From: Laguncularia racemosa
Lineage: Eukaryota > Streptophyta > Magnoliopsida > Myrtales > Combretaceae
NCBI GenBank assembly: GCA_037954665.1
Contig: JBBMOL010000092.1
Coordinates: forward strand, 806,001 to 870,000
DNA length: 64,000 bases
Direction: 5' to 3'
Shown: positions 1 through 12,868 of the stretch, one piece after another
Position numbering within the stretch: the first letter of the stretch is position 1
Layout of the letters: every line of letters begins with the position of its first letter
Program-made: the position numbers and the translations under genes
The notes under the pieces: model-generated
Told to the model about the DNA's origin: nothing
Seen by the model: only the letters and a program-made list of their open reading frames with translations
The model's database searches: none

Positions 1-224
1 AATTTAATCATAATTCATAACAATTACTTTACCCTACATAAATAACTTTATGCTTAAAAGTCAACAGTAGCTTTGATTGCTATCAATTGTGTATAAAGAA
101 GTTAGGAAGCAATTGGGGAGTAGCTTGCCGGTGAATTGTTTATTTTTTTTTCCCCTTTGTGACTTACAATTGGATACTTACTCAAGTTGCTCTTTTTTCT
201 TTTTCTTTTTTTTTTTTATTATGT

Positions 225-395
225 GGGCTAGCACAAGCTAACCTACCTCCCATCGGGTTGGCCCGCATTGGCTTACGAGTTAAGTGGAGAGGGTCAAAAA
301 GCCTATAACTTATGCGAGCTAAAATTTTCCAGCCCAACCCATAATTTTTTTCGGGTTAAATGGGTTAGCCTACCGAGCCTATCCTACATTCTTGG
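225..395. mobile_element. Degenerate hAT-like terminal region
   Basis: A GC-richer patch of repeated GGGTTGGCCCGC- and GCGAGCTAAA-type words in AT-rich DNA. The same words occur in the subterminal part of the hAT element at 62848-62990, including GCGAGCTAAA and GCTAGC..GCTAACCT. Read on the minus strand, the right edge near 395 begins CAAGAATGTAGG, a plausible decayed version of the Ac-type TAGGGATG terminus. The other end would lie before the window. The family link is inferred from shared subterminal words; no transposase is visible here. Confidence 0.35.
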
Positions 396-413
396 CTCTA
401 TATAGAAAGTAAT

Positions 414-1390
414 GGCTTGTTCACTTTGCTAAATGGCATAAAGCTATAACAAAATAAATATTATTGAAGAATAGAATAGAAACATAATAAGTTATGAATG
501 GGTATTACCATGTTTACTTCTACGTAATGGAATCATTAAAATGTCGTTTAGTTAGCAAAATTGTTAAAAGAATAAAACATTAAAAATACTAAAATGCCCC
601 TCTCGCTATTAGAGTAGTATAGCAATTAAAGGTAAAAACAAACAATGGGGGGGGGGAAGGGGTCCTAACCAAATTTCCAAATTAAGAACCCTAATCCCCA
701 AATGCAAACATTGCCGGAATTTGCATTTGAAGTGAGCAATTATTATGCTAAAGAATTAAGGATGATCTGTCTATCATCGGTCGCCTCCCTCGTAGACTAA
801 GAACACAAACAACATGACAAAAGCTACCAATAATCGGAGACCCATAACAAAGACATGCAAAACTCACTCCAAGCATACAACAAGAAGAAACTATAGATTG
901 TGCTAATACAACAAGAAGAAACTGCTGAAGCTATTGATTGAGAGTTTGAACCTACTAAAAATGGGAAGGCTCTATTAGATTCTTACGCTTAGAAAAAGAA
1001 ATGATGGTTGAAGTGGTTACTATCATTTGTAGTGTGACTAACATCAACAACTATAATGGTGAGAGTGTTAGATGGGTGAGGTAAATGAGACAAGGGGGTT
1101 AGACTTTCAGACCCAGGGTTCGTTCTTCATAGTGGATGTGTTTGATTTTCCATTGTTTGTAATTTTTTTTTCTTATCTGATGAGGGTAATCTTGGTCTTT
1201 TCCATGTTTCAATGAGGGTAAGCTAGGAAAAATTGGTTAATTTTTTGTTGAATTGTAATTCAAAGGGTGGAGCTCAATATTGCAATTCCATGTTTTATGT
1301 AATAGGTATTCCATAATGAATTGCTATTCCACAGTAAAAAAAAAAAAACCAACTAAATGAAATTACTATTACATTCAAGTGAACAAGTTG
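414..1390. mobile_element. Possible small terminal-inverted-repeat element
   Basis: The left edge reads GGCTTGTTCACTTTG and the right edge, reverse-complemented, reads AACTTGTTCACTTGA. This gives an imperfect inverted repeat sharing CTTGTTCACTT, about 975 bp apart. The inside has no convincing ORF and contains a homopolymeric G run near 646-655. The style resembles PIF/Harbinger- or hAT-derived MITEs, but I could not define a clean target-site duplication, so the call is tentative. Confidence 0.3.
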
Positions 1391-1984
1391 TCAATATCTT
1401 CCTAGAACCTTATCATATTATTCCTAGACTTAATCTTAAATAGTCATATTAAGATTGTATACAAATAATTATTGACTTTTTTTCAATGTGTAGGTTTTAG
1501 AGAGGTTTATCATGAATAAACAAGTCAAAAAGCAAAATACAATCTTAGATATATTATAAGAATTATAATTAAATCTAAATTGATTTTTTTTTCGGTCAAA
1601 ACATATTGATCAATTAAAAACCAAAATATAATATATACATAAATACATCTAAAGTTAACTTTCGTTAGAAATAAAACTTTTTCTCATTTCATGCATAAAT
1701 TGTTTAAATTATAGTCTTAACAATATATATATATATATATATGTAGCTTTTTATTGTATATATATAGAAATCTTGGTTAAAAGGTTTTAGATAATAAAGT
1801 TTAAATTTATAAAAAAAGTGATGAACTTAATTAAGCCAAGATAGATCCATTCGTATTTTCTCCTAATGATCACAACCAAATCTCACAAAGACGTGTGAAG
1901 TTTAATTATTAAACTGAATGATTATTGTATTGTATTTAAATATTTTATCGTCGTTTAGGTTTGCTTTGCTTTTAGTAATGCGAT
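1391..1984. other. AT-rich intergenic, no gene seen
   Basis: Low-complexity AT-rich sequence with an (AT)n run near 1723-1742. No ORF with codon-like character and no recognisable element. Confidence 0.6.
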
Positions 1985-3940
1985 GACATCCTTAGTTGGG
2001 AGGAAGGAGGAGAAAGTAATTATGAGAAACAAGCTTCATTGAACCAACTTTCTATTAAACTTTGTGGAAATCGGATAATTTTATCCTTAATATCATTATT
2101 GTAAAGTTATTTTATGATCCCATTAACAGAATCATCTAGCTCATAATTTTACCATTAAAATTTTCATTATATCAACTTATATATTCACCTCAATAGTTAA
2201 ATAATGAGATGGACCATGGATGTTCCTATAACAAGTTTAATGTATGATAATATAGTTACCAATAAATATTTGTTGGACATTTATGTTTTTGGCATGTTTG
2301 AATATAAGATGAAACTATTTATTTCTACTTTGAAAGGCATTGATTGCTATTTTAAAAGAGTGTATGTGGCTTGTTAGTGGATAAATAGTATACATTGCTA
2401 TAGGTAACTTTAATCTAATGATAGCATTTCCTATTAATTGCTTAATTCTTTTGTGTTTTTAATGTAAAGTTTAAAACCCTACATTTAAGTCTTTTTGGAT
2501 ATATTAGGTTAGAGCACAATGTGTGAAGTTTGGAGCCAAAGTTACAAGTTGGACTTTTAGACTTGGTTGGTTGATAAGGAAGATCTACAATTAATCACCA
2601 ATCATAGGCAAATTAATGGTGGTTAACCAATGAAAAGACCAACCAATTGGACATGGTGGCTCAGTTGATTGGCTAGAACAGCCAATTGTGACACATAAAA
2701 AGCTCTTTATAATTTCTCATTTTGTCTCAAAAATTACTATATGTAAACTTATGTGTTGCCTACTCTAGTGAAGGTTAGTAACTTGTTTTTTAGGTTTTAT
2801 TGCACAGTCCCATTCGTAAATAATTAGAAAACAATCATGCTAAGTTGGTAAAATTTGTGTGAAAAGATTAGTGAGTTTTTTTAATGAATTGGCAAAATTC
2901 TCTTTTACTCTCTTATTGTTTTTTATTATAATGAATTTGTGTTCTCTTTCCCTAGCAATTTTTAAACTAATATTAGGGTTTTTCACGTATACTTTTGTAT
3001 AAATCTTCTTTTCTCTTTTCTCTTTATTTATTTTTTATCAGTGTACTTTGAGTTCACTCATACTTCTATTACAACACTAACAACAAAACAAGGTAAAGTA
3101 TTAAATAAGAGCATCAAAATAAAAAGTTCTTGAAAATGATCTAAACTTAAGTGTGTGTATAAAATTTGAACCAATATATGATTATGATTGGACTTGAATA
3201 CTATTTTTATTTAAGGAGAACATATCCATATTTAAGGTCATACCTAAACTTATTAAGGTTCATACATATATTTGTTTCAAAGTGACAACTTAATTAATAA
3301 CCTATGAACGCTTGGAAACTCTTACATTCGCATTATGAGAACATTGTCTGAACATTCTCAATATGGTTGATGTTGTCCTCAACCGTCAGGTTTCCAAACA
3401 TCTTTTCTGACATTTCATCTAACTAAAGGATGATAACATGAGAGTGGACTTTCTTCTCATCACAGGATATAGTTAATCCAATCTTATTCCAATCGAATGA
3501 ACATAATATAGTTTGGATAAAGTAATTAATTCTTTGTCCATTTACTCTTGTTTGCCTCGCAATTGATCAAAGGTACTGGTGCTACTAAAACATGACAAAA
3601 CTACTATCAAACACCTAGTTGAACACATCATTGACTCATCATAGTTTTTGTAATCAAGTGGTATAAATACTAATTTTTTAATAAAAAAGATTGGCTTCAA
3701 TTGTCCCTCTTACATATCATATAATGCAATTGCAATATACAATAAATTATTATATATAAATTATAAAAAAAGCATTTAATAAAATGTAATTCCACTTGTT
3801 AAAGAAAATATTTTTTATTATTCCTAGCTTTCCATTCCTCTTGTTTATTGTCCTTCCAATATCAAACATTACCTAGAAATTAGTGAAAAACTTTCATAAT
3901 TTTTTTTTAAAGTTAAATTTAAAACTTGGGAAATCAAGCC
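1985..3940. repeat. Direct repeat, unit 1 (partner of 4207-6023 plus 8459-8545)
   Basis: From about 1993 the sequence can be followed in the same order in the second unit from about 4211. Shared landmarks are GTAATTATGAGAAACAA, GGCATGTTTGAATATAAG, CTAGTGAAGG.TAGTAACTTG, GAATTTGTGTTCTCTTT, CAACAACAAAACAAGGTAAA and AAAGTGACAACTTAATTAA. The units are about 2.2 kb apart and look roughly 80-85% alike by eye. No protein is encoded. The unit resembles non-coding retroelement sequence (a promoter-like stretch, then a T-rich leader), but no terminal TG..CA, primer site or coding domain could be fixed, so its origin is unknown. Confidence 0.7.
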
Positions 3941-4206
3941 TCTTCTGTTGAGTTGGTAACTACTGATAACTTTTGATGGATTCCAAAAGCTCTTGATCCG
4001 TTTGCAATTTGACTAGCATTGTTTCTAGATGACTTTCAAACATCATATTCCTAATTTAACTATTTCTTCCACTATTTCTAACTCTTTTCATTCTTCTACT
4101 TTTGATGTTTTCGACTGTCAAATTGTTCCATAACTTGCAAACTTAATTCTTCCATGTCACATGACATTAATATCCATGTTATTCAACTTTGTAACCCAAA
4201 CCTGCT
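3941..4206. other. Spacer between the two direct-repeat units
   Basis: About 270 bp of AT-rich sequence with no clear counterpart after the second unit. No ORF or motif of note. Confidence 0.4.
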
Positions 4207-6023
4207 CATCAGTAGTTAGGAGGAAAATAGGAGGATAAGGTAATTATGAGAAACAAATTTCATTAAAACTACTTTCCCTTTAACTTCAAGGGAATCAAAT
4301 AATTTTATCCTTGATATTAGTACCATGATAATGTTCTATGATCTTGTTGACAGGATTATTATCTCGTTCATAATCATACTACTGAAATTTTCATTATATT
4401 AACTCATATAGCTATCTCAACAATCAAACAATGGGATGGACTGATAAGCGTTCTTATATTGATGGGACCATAAAAGTTTCCCATATGATAATATAACTAC
4501 CAATAAATGTTGTTGGACATGTATATGTTTGGCATGTTTGAATATAAGATGAAACTGCTTATTTTCATTTTGAGAAGCGTTGATTGGTATTTTTAAAGAG
4601 TATATGTGGCTTGTTAGTAGATAAATATAAACATTCTTTAGTATACATTGTCATTGGTAACTCTAATATGACAACAACATTTCTTATTAGTTGCTTGATT
4701 CTATGTGGTAAAACCCTACATTTTAGTCTTTTTAGATATGTTAGGTCAAATTACAATATGTAGAGTTTGGGGATTAAGTTGAACCTTGGAGTTTTGGACC
4801 TAGTTGGTTGATCAAGGAAGACCTTCAGTTGATCACCAATCATAGGCAAGTTAATGATAGTAAAATGGTGAGAAGTTATTTGAGTGGATATTATGGCTCT
4901 CTTGATTGGCTAGGATAGCTAATCGCGACATATAAAAGGCTCTTTCAATATCCTAATTTGTTTAATAAGTTACCATGTATAAGTTCACTCGTTGCATAAT
5001 CTAGTGAAGGCTAGTAACTTGTTTTTTTAGGTTTTATTACATGGTCTTATTCTAGAATGATTGGAAAACAATCATGTTAATTTCATAAAACTTGTGTGAG
5101 AAGATTTGTGAGTTGTTTAAAGAATCAGAAAGATTTTCTTTTACTCTCCTATTGTTTTTTATTATGATGAATTTGTGTTCTCTTTTTCTAACGGTTTTTT
5201 CGACTTGCATTAGATTTTTTTCATGTATATTTTTGTAAGAGTCTTCTTGTCTCTTTTCTTTTTATTTATTTCATATTAGCATACTTTGAGTTAATTCATG
5301 CTTTTGTTACAACACCAACAACAAAACAAGGTAAAACCTTAAAATAAGAACATAAGAGCAAAATTCTTGAAAATGATCATGAAATTTGAACCAATGTATG
5401 ATTATGACTGAGCTTGAATACTGATTATATTTAAGGAACACATAACCATATATAAGGTCATACATAGGCTTCCTATGATTCATACAGACATTTATTTCAA
5501 AGTGACAACTTAATTAAGAACTTATGAACACTTGGAAAGTGTAACATTCACATTATAAGGACATTATCTGAACATTTTGCATGTGGTTGATATTGTCCTC
5601 AATGGTTAGGTTTCCAAACATCTATTCAAGCATTTCATCTTAAGAAAGTATGATAACACGAGATTGGACTTTTTGCTTATCATAGGATACAGTTAGTGTA
5701 ATCTAACTCCAATCAAATGAATATAGTATAGTTTGATTAAAGTGGAGAATCCTTTAATTATTTACTCTAGTTTGCCTTGAAATCGATCAAAAGTACTTGC
5801 ACAATGAAAACATGCCAAAACCACTATTAAACACATCATTTCCCTACAAAAATTCTTATAATCTAGTGATTTAAATACTAGTCTTCCAATAAAATAGATT
5901 GAATTTAATTCTTCATTCCACATGTTATATGATACAATTGTAAATAATAATAATAATAATAATAATTGACCCAAATTATCAATCTATACACTAAATTATT
6001 ATATATAAATTGTAAGAAAAGTA
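4207..6023. repeat. Direct repeat, unit 2 (interrupted by a LINE)
   Basis: Second, diverged copy of 1985-3940 in the same orientation. It includes a (TAA)n run at about 5945-5966 that unit 1 lacks. The copy stops at 6023, where a LINE begins. After the LINE the alignment with unit 1 resumes at 8459: unit 1 has TTTAATAAAATGTAATTCCA and the resumed copy has TTTAATTAAAAGTAATTCCA, then both have TTCC(C/T)AGCTTT. This shows the LINE inserted after the duplication. Confidence 0.7.
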
Positions 6024-8443
6024 GGAGAAGACTACACCGAGATTAAAAAAGCGGTCTCTTTCTCTCTCTCTATACTTTTTAAAGAGAGAAAATCCTCTCT
6101 AGAGTGAGAGAATACCTTACCAATTTGGTGATTCTCTGAGGTGGTTACTCCACGCCAGACTTCTACTTTGTTAGTTTCTCACCTGGATTCAAGAATTTTC
6201 TTTTCAAATCGAACTCTTAATATTTGAACATTTCTTTTTCATTACACATTACACTGATTTCTTTTTCGGTGCATTTGATTCGCATGCTCATTTGCACTTA
6301 TATTAAATATGAATTTGCACTCTAAGAATGTAATGGCAAGTCATCATCACTTCTAGTGTTTGTCGTGATCTATTTGTTTAATATTTGAGTATTTTCTGGA
6401 TTTTAAGTTGTCTCTGCAGAAGTCTTCACCTATTGTGATTCTCTTCTTGTCTGTTAGTTCATATAGTCTTTGTTTTCTTAATGCTCTTCATTCATGTCCC
6501 TACATTTTAAAGATCAAATTCATTAGAGTAGTTAGTAGTATCTTTGCTTTATTTTTCTATCTCCTTGTTCTACCATTAGTCGAGTAAGTCTTTATTCTGT
6601 AAGTTTGCTTTAATCTCTATCTTTCCTAATTTTATGTGTGTCTTCTTTGTTATTTTGAACAATCATGGCCACTCTTGACAAAGTCAAGAGCCCAAGGACT
6701 TCTCAATCTGCTAATAGTGATTATGAGGAGAGCCTTATACTCGAGGTGGATTCCAATGGATCCAGTGGTAAAGAATTCTTGGTGATTGGTAAAATATTTT
6801 TTGATAAAGATCTTTATAAACTAGCAATTATAAATATCTTAAGGAAAGCATGGGAAGATTATGGATATGTTTCTTTTAGTTCAGCTGGTATTAATAAGTT
6901 GTTGGTCCCTTTTGAGTCGTTGAACAAGATGAGAAGGATCTTTGATGAGGGTTTATGGTCTGTCTTAGGTCATGTGCTTATTATGAAACCATGGCTATTT
7001 GCTTGTAATTTGGAGGAAATTAAACTTGATGCAGTAGGTTTCTGGATCTAAATCCATAGACTCAAGTTAGATCAAATGACGAATAATAATGCTAGGATTC
7101 TAGGGGCGTCTCTAGGTGAATTAATTAGGAGGGAACCAATGCAAAGAGACAATGGATTGAGGAGTTTCTTAAGGGTGAAAGTTAAGGTGAATTGTCTTAA
7201 GCCTTTAAAGAAGGACATGTGGATTTATAGATCAACAACTGAGAGATACAAGATTAGTTTTAAGTATGAAAGTTTATTTGATTTTTGTTTTAATTGTGGT
7301 AAATTAGGACACATTACCCAAAAATGTAAGGTTAAGGGTAGTACAAGTGTAGGGTATAAGCTATGGTTAAGAGCAGATAGTGTGAAATATGGATTTTGAT
7401 CCGGAGGAAAGGATCCTAGTTATAGTGAGGAGTCTCGGTGGAAATCCAATGATAGTTTAGGAGATCAAATTAAAAACAAAGAGCAAAGCTCACCTCTCCA
7501 TCAACCTTCCCCACTTACCTTAAACCCAAATGCCTTGTCAACCATAAAAACACTTGCACCCTTAACCAGACCTAACTCTCCTGCTGAATCACTCATTGAA
7601 ACAACCCTTATACCGACCCCTTCAAAAGTCCATTTCACTAGTTACATCAGCCACAGCAAAATCCCTTGCACCGGCTGCTCAAAAACTTTTCAACCCCCTA
7701 AACACTAAAGCTAATTTATCCTCATCACCATCTACCTATAGAGTAGAGTTACCCCCTGAAGTAATGAAAATGAAATAACTGAAAACTTTGAATAGTTCTT
7801 GAAAGTTTCTCCACCGAAAATAGTTGTTTCTCCTTCCAGTGTGAATGTGTTGAATAATTTATCCCTAAGGCAATAATAGGAACGGAGTTCTCTTAAGAAA
7901 CTAAAGATGAAGAACTGGGCCCTGACCCTAGAGTTGATGGGACTTTTGATATGAGAATAATTGAAGTGAAGTAGGGACAATGGCAAGTGGTTAGAAGGAA
8001 GAGTACAAAAGAGATAAGGAATAGGATTGTGATGGAATTGGAGGGGAATAACTCTTTGGCAGAGGTGGTGGTTAAAGAGGTGGATGTGAATGTCCTAAAT
8101 GGCAGTGGTGGTCAGCCTTTAAGAGCCACATCAGGCCATGATATTCTTATGCTAGAATTATTAAGAGTTGAGTCTTTCCTTGATTAAAAACTTAAATGGA
8201 TTCATTAATAAAAATATTAAAAAAGCAAATGCATTCTTTGAATTAGTAGTCTAATCTCCCATCGATTTTTTTTCGGGTATTAGAAATAGACTTAATTTAT
8301 GCTTGTTTATCATGTCCTTCTAATCATTGTATTTCTTTTGACAATAATTTATGCCGGTTTGTCTTGTCCTGCTGATCATTGTACTTCTTTTGAAAATGGT
8401 CAAGCAATATGATCCTCAGTTTTTTTTTTTTTTAAAAAAAGAA
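6024..8443 (+). mobile_element. ORF1-only L1-type LINE with target-site duplication
   Basis: The insertion is bounded by AATTGTAAGAAAAGTA at 6008-6023 and AATTGTAAGCAAGTA at 8444-8458, a slightly diverged target-site duplication of about 15 bp. Inside there is a CT-rich 5' leader (about 6050-6110), one coding region of ORF1 type and an A-rich 3' end. No endonuclease or reverse transcriptase (ORF2) sequence is present, so the copy cannot move by itself. Target-site length, A-rich tail and ORF1 type fit plant L1 elements. It could be an internally deleted copy or a member of a non-autonomous subfamily. Confidence 0.75.
6665..8187 (+). pseudogene. LINE ORF1 protein (DUF4283 + CCHC zinc knuckle), broken
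   Basis: One frame runs from ATG 6665 to a stop at 7706-7708 and is interrupted by TAA at 7049-7051 and TGA at 7397-7399. Both read as single-base losses (CAA to TAA, CGA to TGA) because family-like sequence continues in frame across them. The first part matches DUF4283 of plant LINE ORF1 proteins (PWLFACNLEE, then FWI stop IHRLKLDQMT). It is followed by the zinc knuckle FCFNCGKLGHITQKC (C-X2-C-X4-H-X4-C). A frame-shifted tail carries the QWQVVRRK segment and ends at 8187. Such proteins bind nucleic acid in the LINE ribonucleoprotein particle. A functional product is not possible. Confidence 0.75.
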
Positions 8444-8458
8444 AATTGTAAGCAAGTA

Positions 8459-8545
8459 TTTAATTAAAAGTAATTCCATACGATAATATATATATATATA
8501 TTCCCAGCTTTGGAATCGGTGAATTTGAAACTTGGAAACGAATGT
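8459..8545. repeat. Resumed end of direct repeat unit 2
   Basis: Continues the unit 1 alignment (unit 1 about 3765-3935) directly after the LINE's second target-site copy, through the AGCTTTGGAAT and AAACTTGG words. Similarity fades by about 8545. Confidence 0.5.
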
Positions 8546-9264
8546 AATGATTTGTTGCTTTCTGGCTGTACCATGTATGTACGTAGGATTGGTTTACCTA
8601 ATTATATGCAAAGAAGATAGAGACAGCTGACACCAGCTCTTGATTGCCACGTGGACAGTGGTTTTGTCGGTAGCTCCACCCGACTTCTTTAGGTTTAATT
8701 AATTATTTATTTATATATTTATTCAATTTAATTTCTCACTAGTATCCGTATCCCCTCTTCACGTCCAGACTTGCGACAAGACATTCCTGCAATAGGATAT
8801 AACCCTTTAAATCATTTTTTTTTTTAATTTGTCCCTTGAATTTAATTTTATATATTTCCTATAGAGAGATGAGCTAATCTTCTGTGTCCATGATGGATTT
8901 TCAATTTTAGCTAATCTTTTCCTTTTTTCTTTTTCTTTTTTTTTAAACTTTTTACATTTTCTCCTTTCCTTGGCAGTTCCTCCTCTTCTTTTACAAACAA
9001 CACCAAAAATAGAAGGTAAGTGGGACTTTCTTCTGCTCTTTCTAAATTTGAGTACCTTATGAAGATAAATAATACTGGTTTGAGATTGGAAATCGGGGAA
9101 TTTTCAAGCTTTGGAAGAAGCTCAGGACGGTTTTAGATGAGTTAATCATGGTAAGTGTAAAAAATCTGTTTTTGTTGGTGTTTGAAATCATGAATCCTAA
9201 TGTGTACTTGTATAACATAAAGGTTTGATATATTATAATACAAATAGTATAAATAAACAGGGGA

Positions 9265-9280
9265 GCACGTGAACACGTGC
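9265..9280. promoter_or_regulatory. Paired G-box inverted repeat
   Basis: GCACGTGAACACGTGC contains two CACGTG G-box cores separated by two bases. The whole is an inverted repeat of GCACGTG. CACGTG is the known site for plant bHLH and bZIP factors. No gene is clearly placed to use it; the synthase-subunit gene starts about 3.9 kb downstream. The motif is seen; its function is unknown. Confidence 0.35.
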
Positions 9281-11216
9281 AACCAGCGTGATTCCTTAAT
9301 TAATATTATTATTATTTTGTTCAAGTGATTCCTTATCTAACGATCAGTAATTTACGAGGATGACCCTAAAACATTTTAAGAATATAGGTTAAGTTAATAA
9401 AAAGCTTTTATATCAACCTTTTAAATAAAAGTTCTAAGAACAAAGTCTGGTTATCGGATCACTTCCCATAAACTATAAGTGTACTCCCTCAAATCAACAA
9501 TAATACAAGGATCCTGGAGTTTTTAAAACATTATAATGGTCTCTCTCTCTCTCTCTCTCTTTTCCAATTTTATAAACTTCCCTATTTCTCATTCATTTGA
9601 TCTAATAAGTAGCTTTAGCCTGCTAATATATCATTTAATTAAATATCCAAGATAATTGGACTAAAGTCGAGTTACGAAAAGTGTGTCTCTCTTTTTTGTT
9701 ATTGATTTTGATCTTACGATTCGAATATGTTTTCATGGCTTCATGCCTTAGTTTGGATGCCATTGGTGAACTGCTAAATGTAATAGATATAAAACCATAC
9801 TCTTTTTAAGTCTAGGTTTTTTATACTAACTAGTTAAAATTAAATCTAACCTCCTATTAGAGTGATTAAAATATGTTGAGTTTGACTTTACATTATCGTT
9901 TCATTTCTATTTAATTAATTCATTGACTCAATCGATTGAGGAGGAGTATTAAAATAATAATTATAAAAATCCATATCGTTTTAAAAACATAAATGTTTTG
10001 GACAAAAAACATTTAAAGCATAAATTTTAGGATCTATTGGCTATGAAGTAAAATAAAACAAGTATATCAATAATTATTTCAATTAAAGAAGTAAAATTTT
10101 TTTCATGTGACTGATTAGGAGGGAATATATATATTAATTTAGAAACTCTTATAATTTAATGGTATGAATAATAATTTTTTAATACATTGGGTTATATTTA
10201 ATTCTTTTTTTACATATCATGTAATCTAATTATGAAAAAGAAAAAAAAGAAAGAAAAACACATCATTGATCTAGATTATCAATTTATACACTAAATTATT
10301 TTATATAAATAGTGAGAAAAGTATTTAACTAATATCCCATTTACTTCACCGTGATAAAAATTCTATTACTGATCTATTATGCATAAAAAGTTCTAAATGG
10401 AATATTATTACTTAGGCTAATAGTAGAGGCTTGGCTGTTTAGTGTGCCTAAAATATTGGTTTCACTTGTAGAGCTTTTGTGTGTACTATCCATGGTGTTT
10501 AACACTACTCTCTCCTCTTCCACATGTGACATCAACTAGAAGTTGCATTTGATTTATATCTTTTCGTGGAGAATCTCTTTTATATGTTGGTCTCATTTAG
10601 CAATCGAGAAAAGGGTAAATTAATTGCTTTAAATTTTAAGTTTATTTTTGAAATTTTGATTATTAATTTAATGTGGCACAAAGTGACAACAAATAATTGA
10701 AATATAAGTTGTTGAATATGAATAATAAGGGAAGAAGAAGATCAAGCAAAACATTTTATAATGATTCCATCTCATACATTAATCCGCTCTTCTAGTTCCA
10801 CCGTTAGAGATTCAGTTATCTACACTTATTATTCCATTATACCAAATCTAAAATCTTTTGAGAGTTACAAAGTATGCCAATCTTTAGTATAGTTGTTATT
10901 GCTTTGCTTATCTAGTTAACTAACTATTTATAGAGCTACAGTGAAAATAGTACACTTTCAAATACAACAAATCATAAATATGAACCCCTTACAGTATTAG
11001 TACACAACATATAAAACAATAAATTGAATAATGTTTTGCACAAGTAAGATTAAAAGCTTTTGATAATTTGATTTCTTGTTGTTCATTGAACTTATGTTCT
11101 CGCTTTCTAATTTTTGAAATTCCATGTATCTATTTGATAGAGTGCAACGATTACTTAGAGAGTGACTTGCTGAAAATCTGTGCTTATCTTTTTAACCATT
11201 AGACTCAAAGAGAATT

Positions 11217-11535
11217 AAGATCCATTTGGTTTGTCTTTTTTTTTTTTTTAATATCTATTTTATACCTATTCGAACATGAGCATTTGAGTGAAATAAAATG
11301 AGATTTAAATGGAAAAAAGGTAATTATATAATTACATATGTACTCTTATTAAAAAATCAAATCTCTTAACTCTACTTTGAAATATAAGCGAATTGAATAT
11401 AAATAAAATAATTTATCTAAAAACCAGTTTTTAAATAGGTCGAATACATATCAGATGCAAATCAAATATATATTAAATATAGATTAGATATAAATAAAAT
11501 ACAAATAAAAAAATAATTCAAACACACCCCTATGT
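11217..11535. mobile_element. Possible MITE
   Basis: An AT-rich segment that starts ATTTGGTTTGTCTTTT and ends, reverse-complemented, GTGTGTTTGAATTATTTT. Internal arms are loosely complementary (AATATCTATTTTATACC against the complement of GATATAAATAAAATAC). This is the usual look of short terminal-inverted-repeat elements. No clean target duplication was found. Confidence 0.3.
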
Positions 11536-12254
11536 AACTTGCAATGAGTAACCTTGTTGCTATTAATTTGTTGCATGAAAATGTCCAAACGCAATTGATT
11601 CAACATCTGAACTTTACGGTTAAGCATATTTTAGGGCTTTAAAAAATCTGCAACAAATCCTTTTATGAAATTTTGAAATTAATTTCTTGAAGCATATCAA
11701 TCTTATTCCAAAATTATGAGATCTAACTTTGTATTCGAATATTTAAAATATTGTAAATCTTAGATATAATAAATCCTAGGATTTAATCTTGTTTACGTTA
11801 AAAACTCTGGAGAAAATGGACCCTCATATTGGCTAGGAATATTGGAAATTGATGACCTTAAATTTGATTTATTAATTCTATCAAAATGAATGATAGGCTT
11901 CTCCTAAAAATTTGCTTAATTTTGAATTCAAAAGCTCTCACGAAGTTCAATTCTTCAAATCTTCTACAGTATTTGTGTGCTCGTTGGTGGTTCAACTCTG
12001 ACACACTAAAAAGTTGGAAAAGTACACCGGGCCAATGGCGAATCAAAATAAGGGAAATTTGCGTGTTGGGATTAATTTAATTTTTAATTATATCATTCAT
12101 TTATATATTAATATTAATAATTTAATATATATACTAAATAATAAAATTAAAAAATTAATATAATTTCATTAAAATAGTATTCAAAGCCTAAAACTTAAAA
12201 AAAAAAAAAAAAAATCTACAAGCATTATTTTCCAACGTCATCGTCGACCTCCTT

Positions 12255-12301
12255 GTGAATCACGACTCATCATCAATAGTAATTACGCTGTCGTGATTCA
12301 T
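12255..12301. repeat. Short inverted repeat (hairpin)
   Basis: GTGAATCACGAC at 12255-12266 pairs with GTCGTGATTCAT at 12290-12301. The stem is nearly perfect at 12 bp, with a loop of about 23 bases. It is not followed by a T run and not near a gene end, so there is no basis for calling a terminator or miRNA. Confidence 0.4.
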
Positions 12302-12868
12302 GTGCGTGAGACATATACCATCGCGCATTCCATGAAATTCCAAACCTACCTTTTTTTTTTTCTTTCTTATATTCTATTAAAGCTGTTAATGTTTTAAAAA
12401 TTTTACAAATTAAATTATGTTCAGCAAAAATATGTTGTAGTACATAAATTGTCATTGCAATTATATAAATAAAAAATATAATTAAATGAATTAAAATAAT
12501 ACAAATTTAAAAAAATAAAAAGTAAAAAGCTGAAAGAAAATAAAATAAATAAAAGCCACCCGGGTGATATGCGATTCATATGCTATTATATTTGATATTC
12601 ATCTTAAAATTTGGTATAATTGTGCTATCACTTTTGGATTATGTTAAAAGTCTTTCAAATTGTATTAAAAATAAGACTTATTAATAATAAAAAAAATCTG
12701 TTAAAAATCTTCATAAAACTATTAATAATTTTTATAATAATAAACTATCCATAAATAGCAATATAATAAAACCTATTAAATTCTGTTTAAAATTCCAATC
12801 CATCCATTGAAAATATTGTGTTCATAAGCAGTCAGAAAGGACAAGATGACATATCCTATGAGACCATC

